From Bolinopsis microptera (lineage: Eukaryota; Ctenophora; Tentaculata; Lobata; Bolinopsidae), in contig NC_087073.1 of NCBI RefSeq assembly GCF_026151205.1, positions 15,333,837 through 15,397,836 of the forward strand: a DNA stretch of 64,000 nt, written 5' to 3'. The notes beneath the pieces were generated by a model. It was given only the letters and a program-made list of their open reading frames with translations. It was not told where the DNA came from and did no database searches. This document shows, in pieces, positions 22,201-37,200 of the stretch. Every line of letters starts with the position of its first letter. Positions within the stretch are counted from its first letter, which is position 1. The position numbers and the translations under genes are program-made.

Positions 22201-25200
22201 GCAGGGTAGTCTTGAGGACTCCTCCCTCCAGCACAATAGCCACGTAATCTGCCTCCACATCACCGTGGAAGAGGATGAGACTACTGCTCTCCCTGGTTCT
22301 GAAGTTGAACTTGAGGACAGAGGAGGTGTTGGTGGCGGCCCATGGTGGCAGTCCTAGGTAGGTGGACCGGATAAACGCTGCAACTTGTTGGTCTGTTGTC
22401 TCCTGGAGTAGGGAAAGGTTAAATTATAAACCTACAGCTGTTTCCCTGTTCCCACCAGGTCCCGTTACAGCCGTTATAATTGCACGTGCACTTAATTATC
22501 ATCCCGTTACAGCCGTTATAATTGCACGTGCACTTAATTATCAGCAAACTCCTCAAGAGACCTTCATTATATTCCTACCTGGAATTTGCAGCCTTGTCTG
22601 GCGTTGGTGAAAATGTTAGCGGCCCCCATCAACGTGATAAGATCGTTACCGTTGAACTTCACTTGCTGGAGACAACCGTCGAAAGCTTGGCGGGATTTGG
22701 TCATACGCATAACATTACGCCACTCGTTTTCAGGTGCTTTGCCAAGATAAGCGTACCGGTAGGGGAATTCTACTGGGTCTCTCTGAGGGTGTGCGAGGGT
22801 TAGAATTGGTACAGAATTCGTAAATCCGGAGGTTAGCAATTAACATTTAAATATTATGGGTATTAGAGATTCTATTTGTTGTATAGTTTCTTTGTCTACA
22901 GTAATTGATTTTCGACTACCCTTGGTATGCCACATGCCTCAAGAAATGAAGGAGGAAGAATTATAAAGTCAACAGCAAGGAAACGCACAATTCCATTAAA
23001 TGCATACGTATATAAAAACGAAAATACTTACGAATGTGAACTGGTCTTCAGTGTTGTCAAGGCGAAGAGTAATCTTATTTCCGACTCTGTTGAAGACGAT
23101 AACATGCCATCTGCCATCAGAAACTATTGGTTCTAGTCTGAAGAACTTCTGAATTCCGTAGTGGACTATCACGTAAAGTTTACTCTCAAGAATCTCAAAG
23201 TACATGTATTTGTCATTGTAAGTGTCGGTTGTGACAAACATTATCAGGCCATTCTCTGCTTGAGTTCTAAACCTCAACGAAATAGAATCTCGCTCCTGAA
23301 AACAAAATGTCGTTCAAATGAGCGTTTATTTGATATGAACATTGAACCATCACAAATAACAATTAAATAACATATGAAAATAAACAAAAACAGAAAAAAC
23401 AATTGTTTTACATAAAACTCACTCTCTTAGGTTCAGGGAAGCTAGTAAGCTGTCTCAAATACTGATCTCCAGAGAAAGTGAGAGGTTTAGCCTCCTCCGA
23501 GCACACAGTCCCTTCATACCCCGTCCCCGTACAATCACACGTGAAGCTATTCATCTCCTGATTACACACGGAACCATGGTAACACGGCTGTATGGAGCAC
23601 GCTTCATCCAGACTACCACATCCTGCCACCACTCCAGGAGGCTGGGTTACCAGCTTGGTGTAGAGGTCTATCACTTCTTGTTGGATGGAGAAGCCTCGGA
23701 TACAACCCCGGTACCCAGACTTGAAGAGGGGGCTACTCTCGTCAGCTGCTCCAAGCATAAGGGGCTGAGGGAGGTAACAATTGTTAATCTTTAGCTTCGC
23801 TGTAAAGCAAAACTGTTGTAATCCCGCTACAAATTGTTACAGATTTGTGCATGCACTCATAGTTATTTTTAGAAAGGTCAAAGAACATCTAATACTCAAA
23901 GTAAACAAGACAAAAATCCTTTACTTTGTTACTTTTCAATCAGATCACAAGATCTACACAAGAATCACCAACAACAAAGAGCAAACACGTACCGATCTAA
24001 TGTTGAAGTCTCCCTGGACCCTGAAGCGAGCTGAATCCTCCTGAACGTCTCCAACATCCCCGTAGATGTGGAGCGTGATGGTGGTGGTGTCGTACCGGGC
24101 TGTTAGACTGTGCCAGTTACTGTCAGCTAGGTTGGAGCCTACTTGTGCTGTGGTTTTCTCTCCGTCTGAGATGGGGTTGTTCGTTAACTTAAGTTTTAAT
24201 GAAATAAACCTAATAAAATAAACCTAATTAACATTATAGTGATGAACTGAGAGAAGAATATTTCATTGTAACTTTGTAAGTGCAAAATAATACTAAAATG
24301 GTGCATTCTGGAATTAAAACTCACTTTTCTGAGCGGTAAAGACAAGGCTCCCCTCGATAAGTTCCAAGGAAAGATAAGTTGATTCGGTGCCAGTAAACGC
24401 TATAATACCATCAGGGTATGAAGTTTTGAACTGCAGAGATAGCCCTCTGTTCAACATCCACTGATCCAACTCTAACTTAGACTCTGATGAGCCGAATGTC
24501 ACGGGGACGTACCTGAGGTTATGACGTTATTAAGAGCGATTATGACGTCATTGTGTAAAGTTGTGACAGTTTGCCAATGGATTATGTAATTATGATGCGG
24601 TGATCTTTATAGTGGGACTGTGGGAATAACTGTCTAGGCGTGGCTCGCTCAAAATCTGGACTTAATCCAGTGAACATGGGATTTAGTAAGCCTGTCGCAT
24701 TCTTTTAGGAGTCCACAAACCAATGAGGGAGCTCAGACTGTATCACGTGATTGAACAGATGGCATCTTGAGTGAACAAGGGCACAAATGCATTGAGTTAG
24801 TGCAAATGTGCATGCCTTAGTCCACTGTACATTGTACACGAATTGTGGCGCGTTTCAGGATATGTGGAATGTGGGGGGGGGGGGGGGGGGCCAATGGCAT
24901 AAAATGGCATAAAATGGCATAAAATGGAGACTTTTTCTATGGAGAAAATGGAAAAACCCATGAGTAATTCTCCATTTTCTCCATTTTATGCCATGAATTT
25001 TGTCTTCGAAATTTCATCTTTAACACCATTTAACACCTAAATTGGACATCCTTACATGTTTATTTACGCTTACTAGGGGCGTAACAAGCTTATGAAAGCT
25101 CATAGTAGGCTACTAGATGCTTATACTAGGTTAGTAGAGGCACACTTCAGGCAAACTCATAATTACTCAAGCCTAGTGTAAAGTTATTTCTACAGGCTAC

Positions 25201-28200
25201 AGCAGGAGTGAGTAATAGGGGAGAGTAATAGACACTGAGAAGTGAGACCTACATCCTCGAAAGTCGAAACAAGCTCGCACTGCAAAGGGGAGCCCTGCCT
25301 TCCGAGATCGCATTACCAGGGGGAAGCCTCGAGTCCAAATTTGTGTATCGAGGGGTAGGTGCAGACTTTGATAAACCGAAAAACCAAAAAAATATTTTCG
25401 GCTTATAATGAAGAGGGTAGCATGAAACGTGGAGAAAAGTTGTTTTTAGAAAAACTTTGAAAAATTTTGACTTAGAAAATTTTCGGCCCGAGTCATTCTC
25501 GATACGTACCTCTCGTATCGAGAGCTCCCGATTCCGAGCTCGTGTTGCAAAGGGGAGGCCTGCCTTCCGAGATCGCATTACCAGGGGGAAGCCTCGAGTC
25601 CAAAATTGTGTACCGAGCGAGGGGTAATTTTCTAAGTCAAAATTTTTCAAAGTTTTTCTGAAAAACAGTTTTCTCCACGTTTCATGCTACCTTGTTCATT
25701 ATAAGCCGAAAATATTTTTTCGGTCAAAATTTTTCAAATTTTTTCTGAAAACCGCTTTTCTCCACGTTTCATGCTACTCTGTTCATTATTTGCGAAAATA
25801 TTTTTTCGGTTTTTCGAAGTCCACACCTTCCCCTCGATACACAATTTTGGACTCGAGGTAATGCGATCTCGGAAGGCAGGCCTCCCCTTTGCAACACGAG
25901 CTCGGAATCGGGAGCTCTCGATACGGGAGGTACGTATCGAAAATGACTCGGACCGAACATTTTCTAAGTCAACATTTTTCAAAGTTTTTCTGAAAACCAC
26001 TTTTCTCCATGTTTCATGATACTCTGTTCATTATTGGCCGAAAATATTTTTTCGGTTTTTCGAAGTCCACACCTTCCCCTCGATACACAATTTTGGACTC
26101 GAGGTAATGCGATCTCGGAAGGCAGGCCTCCCCTTTGCAACACGAGCTCGGAATCGGGAGCTCTCGATACGGGAGGTACGTTTCGTAAAAGACTCGGACC
26201 GAACATTTTCTAAGTCAACATTTTTCAAAGTTTTTCTGAAAACCACTTTTCTCCATGTTTCATGATACTCTGTTCATTATTGGCCGAAAATATTTTTTCG
26301 GTTTTTCGAAGTCCACACCTTCCCCTCGATACACAATTTTGGACTCGAGGTAATGCGATCTCGGAAGGCAGGCCTCCCCTTTGCAACACGAGCTCGGAAT
26401 CGGGAGCTCTCGATACGGGAGGTACGTTTCGTAAATGACTCGGACCGAACATTTTCTAAGTCAACATTTTTCAAAGTTTTTCTGAAAACCACTTTTCTCT
26501 ATGTTTCATGATACTCTGTTCATTATTGGCCGAAAATATCTTTTTTTTAAATAATTTTTCTCGAAATTCTAAATTTTTCAGGTTTTCCATGGCATAAAAT
26601 GGCATAAAATGGCATAAAATGGAGACTATTTCTATGGAGAAAATGGAAAAACCCATGAGTAATTCTCCATTTTCTCCATTTATGCCATTGGCCCCCCCCC
26701 CCGGAATGTGGATTACTCGATTACAGCTGCTGTACAATCTTTGTGTCTGACTAAAATAGCCCAAATATTGCTCTGTGGAGCAGGCTGACATCCGCCTGCT
26801 CCGGACACATTGTAATTGTAGATGAGATTGGTGAGAAACGTGTCGAAAGTAGATGTTACTAGCATTGTGCCCTATTACCTTCATGACATTTACAGGATGA
26901 GTAATGATATATTATCAAACAATTACTGTGGTGATTATAGTAAAGATAATGACAAAATAAAGAATGTGTTACAGCACGAAATATTACTGGGGAAAATAAG
27001 ACGAGTCTTAATTAAATGGCAGCTCCGTGGGAAAAGTAAGGAGAGAAAAGTGAAGTACAGCAAGATAAAAAATCTGTTTAACAACTCACTGAATATTACT
27101 GCACATCCAGTCGAGTCTACCATGAACAGAGTACCCCAAACCATCAGCCTTAGCATCCTTGAGCATCTTCATCTTGTTGAATGTGAGTTGTTGGAGACAT
27201 CCAACAAAGTTCAGCTGACTTCTTACACCGTCCAGCTGAGTCAAACTCTCTCCACCTAGAAAGGGGGCATCGTGTCAGATTCTAGTTTATAACTAGTTTT
27301 GCTTGTGTATAGCTAGTTTATAACTAGTTTATAGCTAGTTTATAACTAGTTTATATAGCTAGTTTATAACTATGTCAGATTCTGTACGGGGATACATTAT
27401 ACATACACTCTGGCCCTCTTATCTTAAATCTTAATCTAGCGTGCTAAAGATTAAAGCATGTTGAAGACAATAGCCTGATACAGTGATACCAACAAGCTTC
27501 ACACATTAATGACGCATTAAAACCCTGTTTAAAACAGCTGTATAACAAAGAGAAATGTGTGGGTGTGTCTGCTGTTACCTCCGATGAAGATGTCCTTGTT
27601 GTATCTGACAGGGGTGGGGTTAGCAAGTTGAGCTGATATCTGGGAGCCGTCTATCTCCAGGGTTATGAAGGACTCGTATCTGCCGATGTGAACTGTGTGC
27701 CACTCGTTATCACCTGTAGTGAAGATATTGTTAGATGTTTGCAGGATTATGTTTGCAGGATTAGTTTGGGCAGCTACGAAGACAGATAATCGATTAGGAA
27801 ACTTTTGGGACGAATTTATTGAGTTACTGACATTCGTCATTTTTGATTTGCGAAAATTTTAAAATTTCTAGTATAAGTGAAGTGTTGATGCCAGTACGAC
27901 GGAAAGTTAAAGCTCTTCAGGGAACCGCCAATCCCTATTTGCAGCTCAATTTAGGGAACTTTGGAAGTTTGGAGCTACAGCAAAACATAATAGCTTTATC
28001 AGAACTGTGACAGCTCCCGTACGACAGAAAGTACTTAATTCAGAAAGATTTCCGCTTTATTCCGGGCTCCGGCTTTAAAGAGATATTCACGCAATGAACT
28101 TTATTTAAAACTGCGCGTGTATGCACTGCCGGAATGCAGTTCGCGGCACTCACAGATGAAGAAGTTGTCCTCAAGGGAAATGAGTTGCTGACTGGTACCG

Positions 28201-31200
28201 AATCCCACGTTGAGACTCAATTCTGTTTCCACTACCTCCACCGACATAAAGAAGTTATCTGTCTTGTAGTAGAAAACAAGTCCGTCCGTCCTGGATGTCT
28301 GAAAGAGTTTAAATTTTTAGATTTAATTTATTTAGAAACTATGGCTACACTTTTAAACAGGATCAAAGGATTGATGTATCGGGAGTTGGGCAGGATGATT
28401 TTATTAAACTGGGGTGGTATTAAAATTAGAATGGACCGTAAGCAGAAGGGATTTTATAATTTGCTACCGGTTAATGCATATTTGAATGTCATTTTAAAAA
28501 TGGTTATAATGCAATCGACAAAATCGGAAGTTTGTCTTAAAATGATACAAATGCAGACTTAGACCAGTTTGCCTTTAATAAGCAGAAAAGGGGCAGAGCA
28601 AAGGTTGCCGATCATTGATCATTGATCAATCAACCCGTCAAAGAAAGCAAACTGTCATAAGAAGAGCGTCATTAGACTCGGTTCCCCGGAAATTTGCATA
28701 AAATTAAAAATAATTACCACAAACTGTGAAGAGTGGAGAATGTTATTACATAATCGGGTACCCTTACCTTGATCCTGAATGAGAGGGAATCGTACTTTGA
28801 GACGATCGGGTCATCTTGAGCCGTGTATTTGATGTACTCGCTTGCTTGGAATTTCGCTACAGTGGCAGCTGAAAATAACGGAATTTAGTAAAATAACCTT
28901 TTTACTTAGTTTAACAAAAGAAGCGTAAATAAGAAAACTACGTATATATACAAATAGTTTAAAACAAACACCATATTGACACAGACTTAACAAGACAACA
29001 AGGAAGGACCACCAACCAACCGCACAGTTCCTGTTTACACTTTACATATCATGTCCGTCAAATAGGCTTTATTCCCACGGCAAAATTATGTGCATGTTTG
29101 TTGGGCAGCTAAGTTGTGAAAGTTGAATTATTTGAATAATGGTGTTTGCAGGGAGCGGCACTTTGTGTTCTCCTTCTCAAGAACGTTGATGCACGTTCAA
29201 GCACCACAATTAAATAGTACAGACACAACTAACCGCATTTAACGAAATATCTAAATTAAGTACGAATATTGTACGAATATTGCACAGTAATGAGATATTC
29301 ATGTTATCAACCACAATGATGAACTGTGTTATTGTGATTAAGTACCTACCGTATTCTATGAACTGGTGCTGGTTTTGCTGCTGAGATGATCCTACGACGC
29401 ACAAGACTACAAGATAAGATAGGGAATACCGGATAAAGTAAAACATACTGTCGAGGGAACTCCGCTCATTTCATACAACCGGCTACAAATGAAACTCTAG
29501 GTTTAGAAATTTGAATTTTTAAAAACTTTGAGAAGCCCCTATTATTGAACGCGTTAAAACGGAAGCCACAAATTGGGTTAAGTGATGAAATTAATAGGAC
29601 ATTTCAGGGCGTGATGATGATATGTGTCTGGTATCTTTATTATGTGAAATTTAAAATGCAAGTCAAAGACTCAAAGTGTCAAATAGGTAATGATAAAGTA
29701 GGGGAATGTTGTGAGGGTTGACTGGAACTACATCTAGATAGCAGTGCTGAGGGTCAGCCAAACAAGCGCAGAGAAACACCACATATTAGAAATAGCGCAG
29801 AGAAATACCAAAATAATGTGCGCTAGAACTGTGGTTCTCCAGAAGGGCAGACGTTAATGACCGCAGATTTTAAGGAACATCGGTCATCAAATCCACCGCA
29901 GATTCTAATTATGACAGCTCTACCACAGATTGGCTCTGTAGGATGATAAACAACGGAGATACAGGGATACACCGATCATACAGGCTGTGTTCCCACCCGA
30001 GATAAAAACGGACTAATCAGATATATCTCAAGAAACATTTGCTTGTTAATAATAGATGAATTGTTCGCAAATTAGAACGGTGCCTAGTTATCTGGTAACC
30101 ACCACCCAAAAAAACTTGCTATTTTAAAAAGCGGCATGAGCGGGTTGGTAGACAAAATGGCGCCTATTAAATTAACTGATCCGTAAATAGCTGAGAAAAT
30201 AGCTGAGACTCTGTGATGATAAACTAAAGCTTGATAGCAAGGGTTGAACTAAAACTTTAAAATACAGGTCAAGAAATAAACTTCATATCTCAGAGCAGTC
30301 GACTTTAACAAAATATCTTCCGCACTCTAGACAATTTTTCAATCAATCAGACACAAACGCCAACTAATCAGTTAATAACCCCACATTTAAAACTAAGCAG
30401 CAGATAAGAAACCTTGGCCAGGAAGCTAAAATGAAAGCTTGAGAGAGAGAGAGTTACTACGCATCCCAACAAGTACAGCAGATTAATACTACAACCTGTT
30501 TAAAGTACAGTTACTATGTTCTGTCGCCCGAACTGGCCGCGGGTGCTGGGTGTTTGACAATCAGCTTAGTAACAAATTCCCAGGGCCCGCCAATCAGATC
30601 AGAGCTCACGGTCACGTGATATCTCTTGACCAATCAGGACACGGAACGGTAGCATGTGACTCGCGGAGCGTGCATCAAACAAGGTCATGATTTGATCCTC
30701 TTATCTGTGACTATCAGCGGGAATGCAGGAGAGTGGGGGAAGCGGGGTAAAATTTATCCGCCCTACAAGTTAACTCATCCTACCGTGGTAATTTAAATAT
30801 CACCATTAATTATTTAATTCAATTACCCTAATTAGATAATTATGTTGGTCTGGAGTTTGTGATTATTAATAGTAATGTCAGTCGTTGCATTATAAACAGG
30901 GACCGTTTCATATCAAATGCGGGGGTATAGGTATTTAATAAGAGAAGAATTACAACTAAATTTAGTTAACCTCAAGCTAACAGCTATGGAAGAGAGGGGG
31001 ACAATTCGGTTTAATGAACCCACAAAAGTGGGTCCAATATGCGACCCAGAGAAGAGTTTGCTGATTAAGGGTATCACATTTTAAGTAGTGCCGCCTCCAA
31101 CTGACCAACTCTTTTCAAAAATAAATTATACCGCGAAATAGTTATCCCCGTAATTCTAAATGAATTAGAAGTGTCAACCGATTGGAGGAGGAAAGCCCTG

Positions 31201-34200
31201 ACAGTTCTTAAACAAAAGCTATTGTATGTCAACTTATTTTACCGCCACAGATCTGTTCAATTGCCAAGTAATCTCAAGTTAGGAGGAGGAGATACGGTGC
31301 GGAAACTGGAGAGAAGACAAATTATATTGACGAAACGCATACAATTTATCGAGATCAGGGGTTGCAGATGGGGTTAAATAGACGAGTTACAGATGGGGTT
31401 AAATTATAGACGAGTTGCAGGTGAACAATGGATGATGATGATGTAAGGGCTCGTATTCATAGACTCATTCATTATTTGTAACCTGGCAAACTGCGCCGTG
31501 TTACTGATTAATTGCAGTTTATGCGAATATCTGATGTTTAACTAGGGTAACGAGGAGCCTGTGGTCTGTGCCCTATTGATGTTAACAGTCTAACGTCGGC
31601 TCACTTGAACCTGTGTTATATTTTAATGAAATTCCCATCAACCAGATATATTACGTGAGCGAGAACGTTTGACAAATTAATTGACGAACTATCCAGTTAT
31701 ACTCTGATAGAATTTACTAGTGAAGTGCACGCAAAACCTAAGCCCGCTAAGGTAGATGCATTGAGACGTCTCAGAAAATTTTCTGGGTTCTGATTCAAAC
31801 CACAGGAAGTAAAAATCAAAACCAGCCTATTGGAAGGGGGATACCATCTATATTCTATAGTCTAGCATTGGAACCTTTGAATACCTAAGAATGTGGATGT
31901 AACAACTTGAGATGGAATTTTTAGCACTTATTTACTCCACAGGTCTTTAACAATAAATACCGCGGTCCCTTTCGTTCAAGTTAGATAAATTCAACTCCAA
32001 GCTCAAAGAAACGTAAAATAAAGCGATCCTAACATTAGTGAGAATTGATCCCGGAGATACTAGCTCAGTGTTATCATACCAGCTGAGCAGTAAGCAGACA
32101 TATCAACACCTATGTTTCACCTTGTTAATTATAATGTAAACCACTGGAAGCGGGTATACAGATGATATAAAATGACACGAGTAAGTACATAGAGACATTA
32201 TCAGACATAGTGGAGGGGACTGGTACGATATCGTTACACCACCATTCCCTGGCAGTCATATGACTTCACCAGCTACCCGACACAGCTTCATTCTTCCCTG
32301 GTACGTATGAAAAGTACTGTTAAACCGCAATTCATATCCTCCGATACTTGTACGGCTTTCCTTTGAGCAGTTTAAAAAATTTGGAAATCGAAACAAAAGC
32401 AGACAGCGAAAATTGGTAAATTCCCCGAGATTAAGGCGATGTAAATGAAGTATTAATGAGGGTATGGATGAGTTTCAGTTCTTATTTGAACTGTGTAACA
32501 ATGAAAATAATTGGGTCAGCTGCTACTTGATACTGGTTCAGATTGGGGCCCATGCAGGGGGTAACACCTATTTAGAGGTGGAAGCAGGAAATTGAACTAA
32601 TTAGGAAAATCCTGGTCACAATACCTCCTATCAATTAGACTTCTAGAACAATCCCTATGTTACTAATTATCTTTAATTGAATAAAGTAACACTGCATGCA
32701 GAATCGGAGCCAATCCATTAAATACGCCCCCTGGACTGGGAAATACGGATATTAAACATAAATATGTTTAATATCATGGTTTTTTGTGTCAAAATGATAT
32801 AATTTCAGCACAAAGCAAGGCATCATGATTTCATAAAGGACACCCCTCTCATGTTTCCACATGGTTGGGACACACCACCATGATGTTTTGTAAAACATTT
32901 ACCGATCATCCCCAGAAACCCACACCTCTCACGGTCTGACAATGTAGGTCTGAGTAAACCACTGTGGTTTACATCCCCCACACCAGATGTTACTATAGAC
33001 CCCCCGTAACACTACACCCACCACACTAAGAGTAGCAACTCCAATTGTTTGTTACAATCTAATTATATTTACTGTATCATAACAACACTGGAGTACTTAC
33101 GGGCACACTCAGAGTGACTGGAATCATTGGTGTGTTCGTGGACCACTTCCAACTCCACCAAAACGAGCAGAGAAACGAGGAGCAACCAAATGAAAAGGAG
33201 CATCACATGTATTGTCTATTTCTGGAGTTTTAGAGAGCCAGCTAGCGTGGTCTCAGTCTCTAAATGGAATGAACAGGTGCAACCTGATATCTGAGTAGAC
33301 AAGAAACAGAGACACACCGCAATATGTGACTAATACTAAATAATGCTGAGAAATGGGGCTGAGAAGATTCCAACCAATCGTGCGACATTAGCTTGCGAAG
33401 AGAGCAATTACTGGACCATTACATTACATAGTGTCCCGCGCTGCTCTCACATCATGCTCTTTGAGTGGGACCTCCAGACCGTCGTCATGGTGAGAAACCT
33501 CATAGATCCGCTACAAACTACCACTACTATTTTAGTTACTTAGGAACTTGTTGGGGATTGTTACCAAGTTACCATTTTGGAGGGAGTGTCGTTAAAGTGG
33601 CTAGGAACGGCTCTAGTCAATTGAGATTTTATTATATGACATTGATTTTGTGAAGGTGTGAAGTCCGATATGTAATGATTCCCATGCATTGTGATTTAAA
33701 ACTGAAGAGCTGTGATAGAATAATTAGAAACGTGATTCAGAAACATTAAACTCGATTAGGAAATAACACTTCCACATTCCGCTTTCTTTTTGTTTAAAAA
33801 AGGTCTCTTATAACGTAACAAGACAAAACCTCAAGCGCAAAGTTTAGTACTTAAAACGCTGTAAGATAATCAATTGGACAGCTACTAAAGGCTGCTGACC
33901 AACCTTATTGTGAAAACATTTTACAATCGAAACGAAGCAAAACTGACAAATCTAAGCTCAGAGTGAGTAACATAAATCATGATGCATCATAATAAATCAT
34001 AATCCAGCCCTGCAAGTTGAAAAAGATAGCATGGGAAAGAAGAATACATCAGCTCGAGATTCAGTTTAACGATCAAAGGACCGCAGTCGTACGACTGACT
34101 CGAAGGATGAGTTTAAAACTTTTTTGTACAATGGCGTGTCGTGACAAAATGGTGATCGGTTGTCTGTCATATGACTGGTAACGTAGGTGGTTAAAAAGCG

Positions 34201-37200
34201 ACTTTTTGTCTCAATATAAAACAAAAATGGCACTCCAGTACGCGAATTTTAAATCCGTCCAGTTATCGAAACTCAGAAAGAAATATGCCACTTATGTTGG
34301 CAAATAAAAGGCCTATTAAAATTGCAAATATGTGAATATATGTGGTGCATATTATTTTCATGAAGCTGTTCTTTCCCAACAAGGAAAATGCCCGGTAAGG
34401 GCTGCTTGGAGCCCACCATTTCTGGACATGTCTGAGCTAGGCTATAATGTCTTGTCGCCCTCTCAAATTATTTCAACAGGAAATGACAGGGACAGAACTT
34501 TGGCTACCCGTTGGAGCTGAATATATAATTCTGTCTAGGCATAAAATATTAAGGATAAGGTAGATAATAGTGGGCTAGTTTGGGGTGATCACGTGAGACA
34601 GATAAGTGTCACATGAGAGGAACTGTTGAGAAGACGATTAACACATGTTATTTAAAAGCTTCTAAAACAACAGCCTGTCGGAACCTCCCTTCACTTCTTG
34701 AGAATGGTTATTGAAACTCTACTGATATTTTGACAACCATATGGTGAATATGGGTTGCGATATAACGATAACATGGGGCAGGTGAATCGCTCATTGTTCT
34801 CCTAGTGTTACAGGAATTTAGCCATCCGCATGGTGATAAATTAAAAATGTGGTTTGTTGAAATCAAATTAAAATAAACGCAATTCTACTTACAGATTCTG
34901 CAGGTTGTTCTATGGAACGTTAGAAGGACTACGAATTTGAAGAAATTGTTCATTTTTAGAAAGTAAATCGACAGAACGTAATACAACTACAGGACGCTCC
35001 GATATGAAAGAAATAATGGTGGAAATACTAGGTAGAGATAAATATCTTGTGGTACTTAAATATTCAGCAAGCTACTGCACCCAGCACCAAATCTAAGAAG
35101 TAATGATTAGATCTCATAACCAACACCCAAATATCATGCGGCAAAACATCCAGCTAAAGGTTAGCGATATGAGGGGACTTGATCCGAATGTTTAATCAGT
35201 TGGGCCCTGCCCAGATTATTGGATAGCTCTCATCACGTGACGTGAGATTGCATGCTTTAGAGACAGCAGGGGAGTACCTAGGGGGTAGATTAATCTAACT
35301 CCAGTATTTCCATGTAAACATCGACATTTTAATCTCCTCAAAAACACGGGATTTATTCAATTACAAGCAGGTTGTTAAGCACGGTCAGTGAAACGTTGCT
35401 TGTTAAGTGTTGTGGATGTGAGGAGATTGTGCTTTGTGTGGTTTTTTCAAAGCACGCAATGGAATGCTAAGGATGCTGACAAACTCATAACTTTATCAAT
35501 GGGACTTTATCAATGGACCAGGAATTATTGGCATCTTCACGAAGTCATAAATGATGCTCAAGTTTACATGTGAAAATACAACGATTTTAATTGAACTTGT
35601 AGTGTGTCCAATGGTGGTGCAATGTTGGTGCAATTTGAGGTTACTATGTACAATAACAATTTTTCCGGATTGACACGATATTAGCTACGTTAACGGAGGG
35701 ATCATAAAGTTCGATCTTCTTTGTGGCATGTTGTTAACTTGATAGAATCGTGGTACGCGCACAACAAAATTCGAACGACGCGCGCGAAAATAAACGCGCA
35801 GCAGCAGTACTGAAAAAGCCAACTCAAACAAAACTTGTTGCGCGTTCCAGCAAGTATTTAATTTTTCGACTCAATGCGCCAGATGTTAGGTCATCTGAGA
35901 AGGGTACCCTTCAACCTATCATGTTGCCATGCCTCTTAAAGCTGGGAAAGTCAATAGTAGAGAACCGTGTGAACCAATTGGCGCATCTGTTGCACTTATC
36001 GCACCTGAGCACGTTTACCCAAACACTACGTAAAGTCAACGCTCCACATATCCGCATATTACATATCATGTTCCCCGCGGTCCCGTCTGATATTTAAGAG
36101 CTAACCGCAACAAAGAGGAACGAAAGTTTAGTCTGCATTGGGGCTATTAGTCTACCGTCATTACCAGGTTACAGATATACTTCAAACACCTTTAGTGACA
36201 ACACCGAAATGTATCAATAGAGAGGTCACAGTATTAGATATTACACAGTTACACGGGGTATGGATAACAGTAATAATAACTCACAACATGGGTACCTCAT
36301 AGTTCCACTAATTGATTTCTGTGTGTTATGTTGTGTGATCCAAGGTTTATGTGATAGCTAAAGGTCAATGATCGGTAATGTTGTGTAACCGAATAGTCCT
36401 CACTTGAGGTCAGACCTCCAAATACACTCTAGGATTCTGTTACAATTCCACCTTAACATGGTACTTCAGTGTTTGAGGGGAGAAATGACCATTATGTAAA
36501 TCTCATTGCAGGACGGAATGTTTCAGGGTGAGTACCGAATAAAATACCATTGTTTGGTGTTTCGAATAACAAGATGAAAATTTCATTGTAATTTTCTAAG
36601 CTAGATTAAAATTCCTGCAATTTCATTAGATTGTGACTTTGAAACTCGCAGATCTTTAGCTCACTTCATTATTAATGGAGCTGAAGAGTCGACTGGAGCC
36701 TTCATAGTTTCTTATTATTTACAGGAATCAGGGGTAATATTTCATAAACCGTGGTAACAATGAGAATATGAGATTATTATTTTTGAAAGTGTTAACAGTG
36801 TCTCAAGAGGAGGAAGACATTTGAGTCAGTGCTCTGAGAATGGTTTGAGGACTTGAAAAATATGAGCCCCCAGTTTCCTGACTATAATCCTAACTCTAGT
36901 CAAGGGCTCCAGTTTGTCCGGTGTTACCAGCTCTCAGTCCCCAGCTATCAGGGACACTGTCTACTGAACCCCACACTGACACGGAAAAGCACGTGAACCG
37001 TCTCCCCCAATCAGCAGACAGTACCAACCCACGTTACTTATTTCAACCAATCAGGAAGCAGAAAAACAGGCCACGTGAGCCCTGTTAACCAATCAGCTGA
37101 CAGGACGGTCAAGGAAGTAGTATTGTGGTCTGAGTGTGTGAGTGTACTCCGGGCACAGAGCGGAAATTCAAAATGTCTAACAATTTGTGTATTATTGGGG

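Noticed and set aside
25249-26884. Several overlapping frames on both strands sharing peptides such as [12 protein letters not shown]
   Set aside because: They are translations of the 245-bp internal units of the hAT-type composite in neurexin intron 5.
26822-27259. A 145-codon plus-strand frame
   Set aside because: It overlaps neurexin exon 5 antisense and has no recognisable content.
28134-28562. A 142-codon plus-strand frame
   Set aside because: It overlaps neurexin exon 3 on the other strand, whose splice sites and domain match are strong; the plus frame is a shadow.
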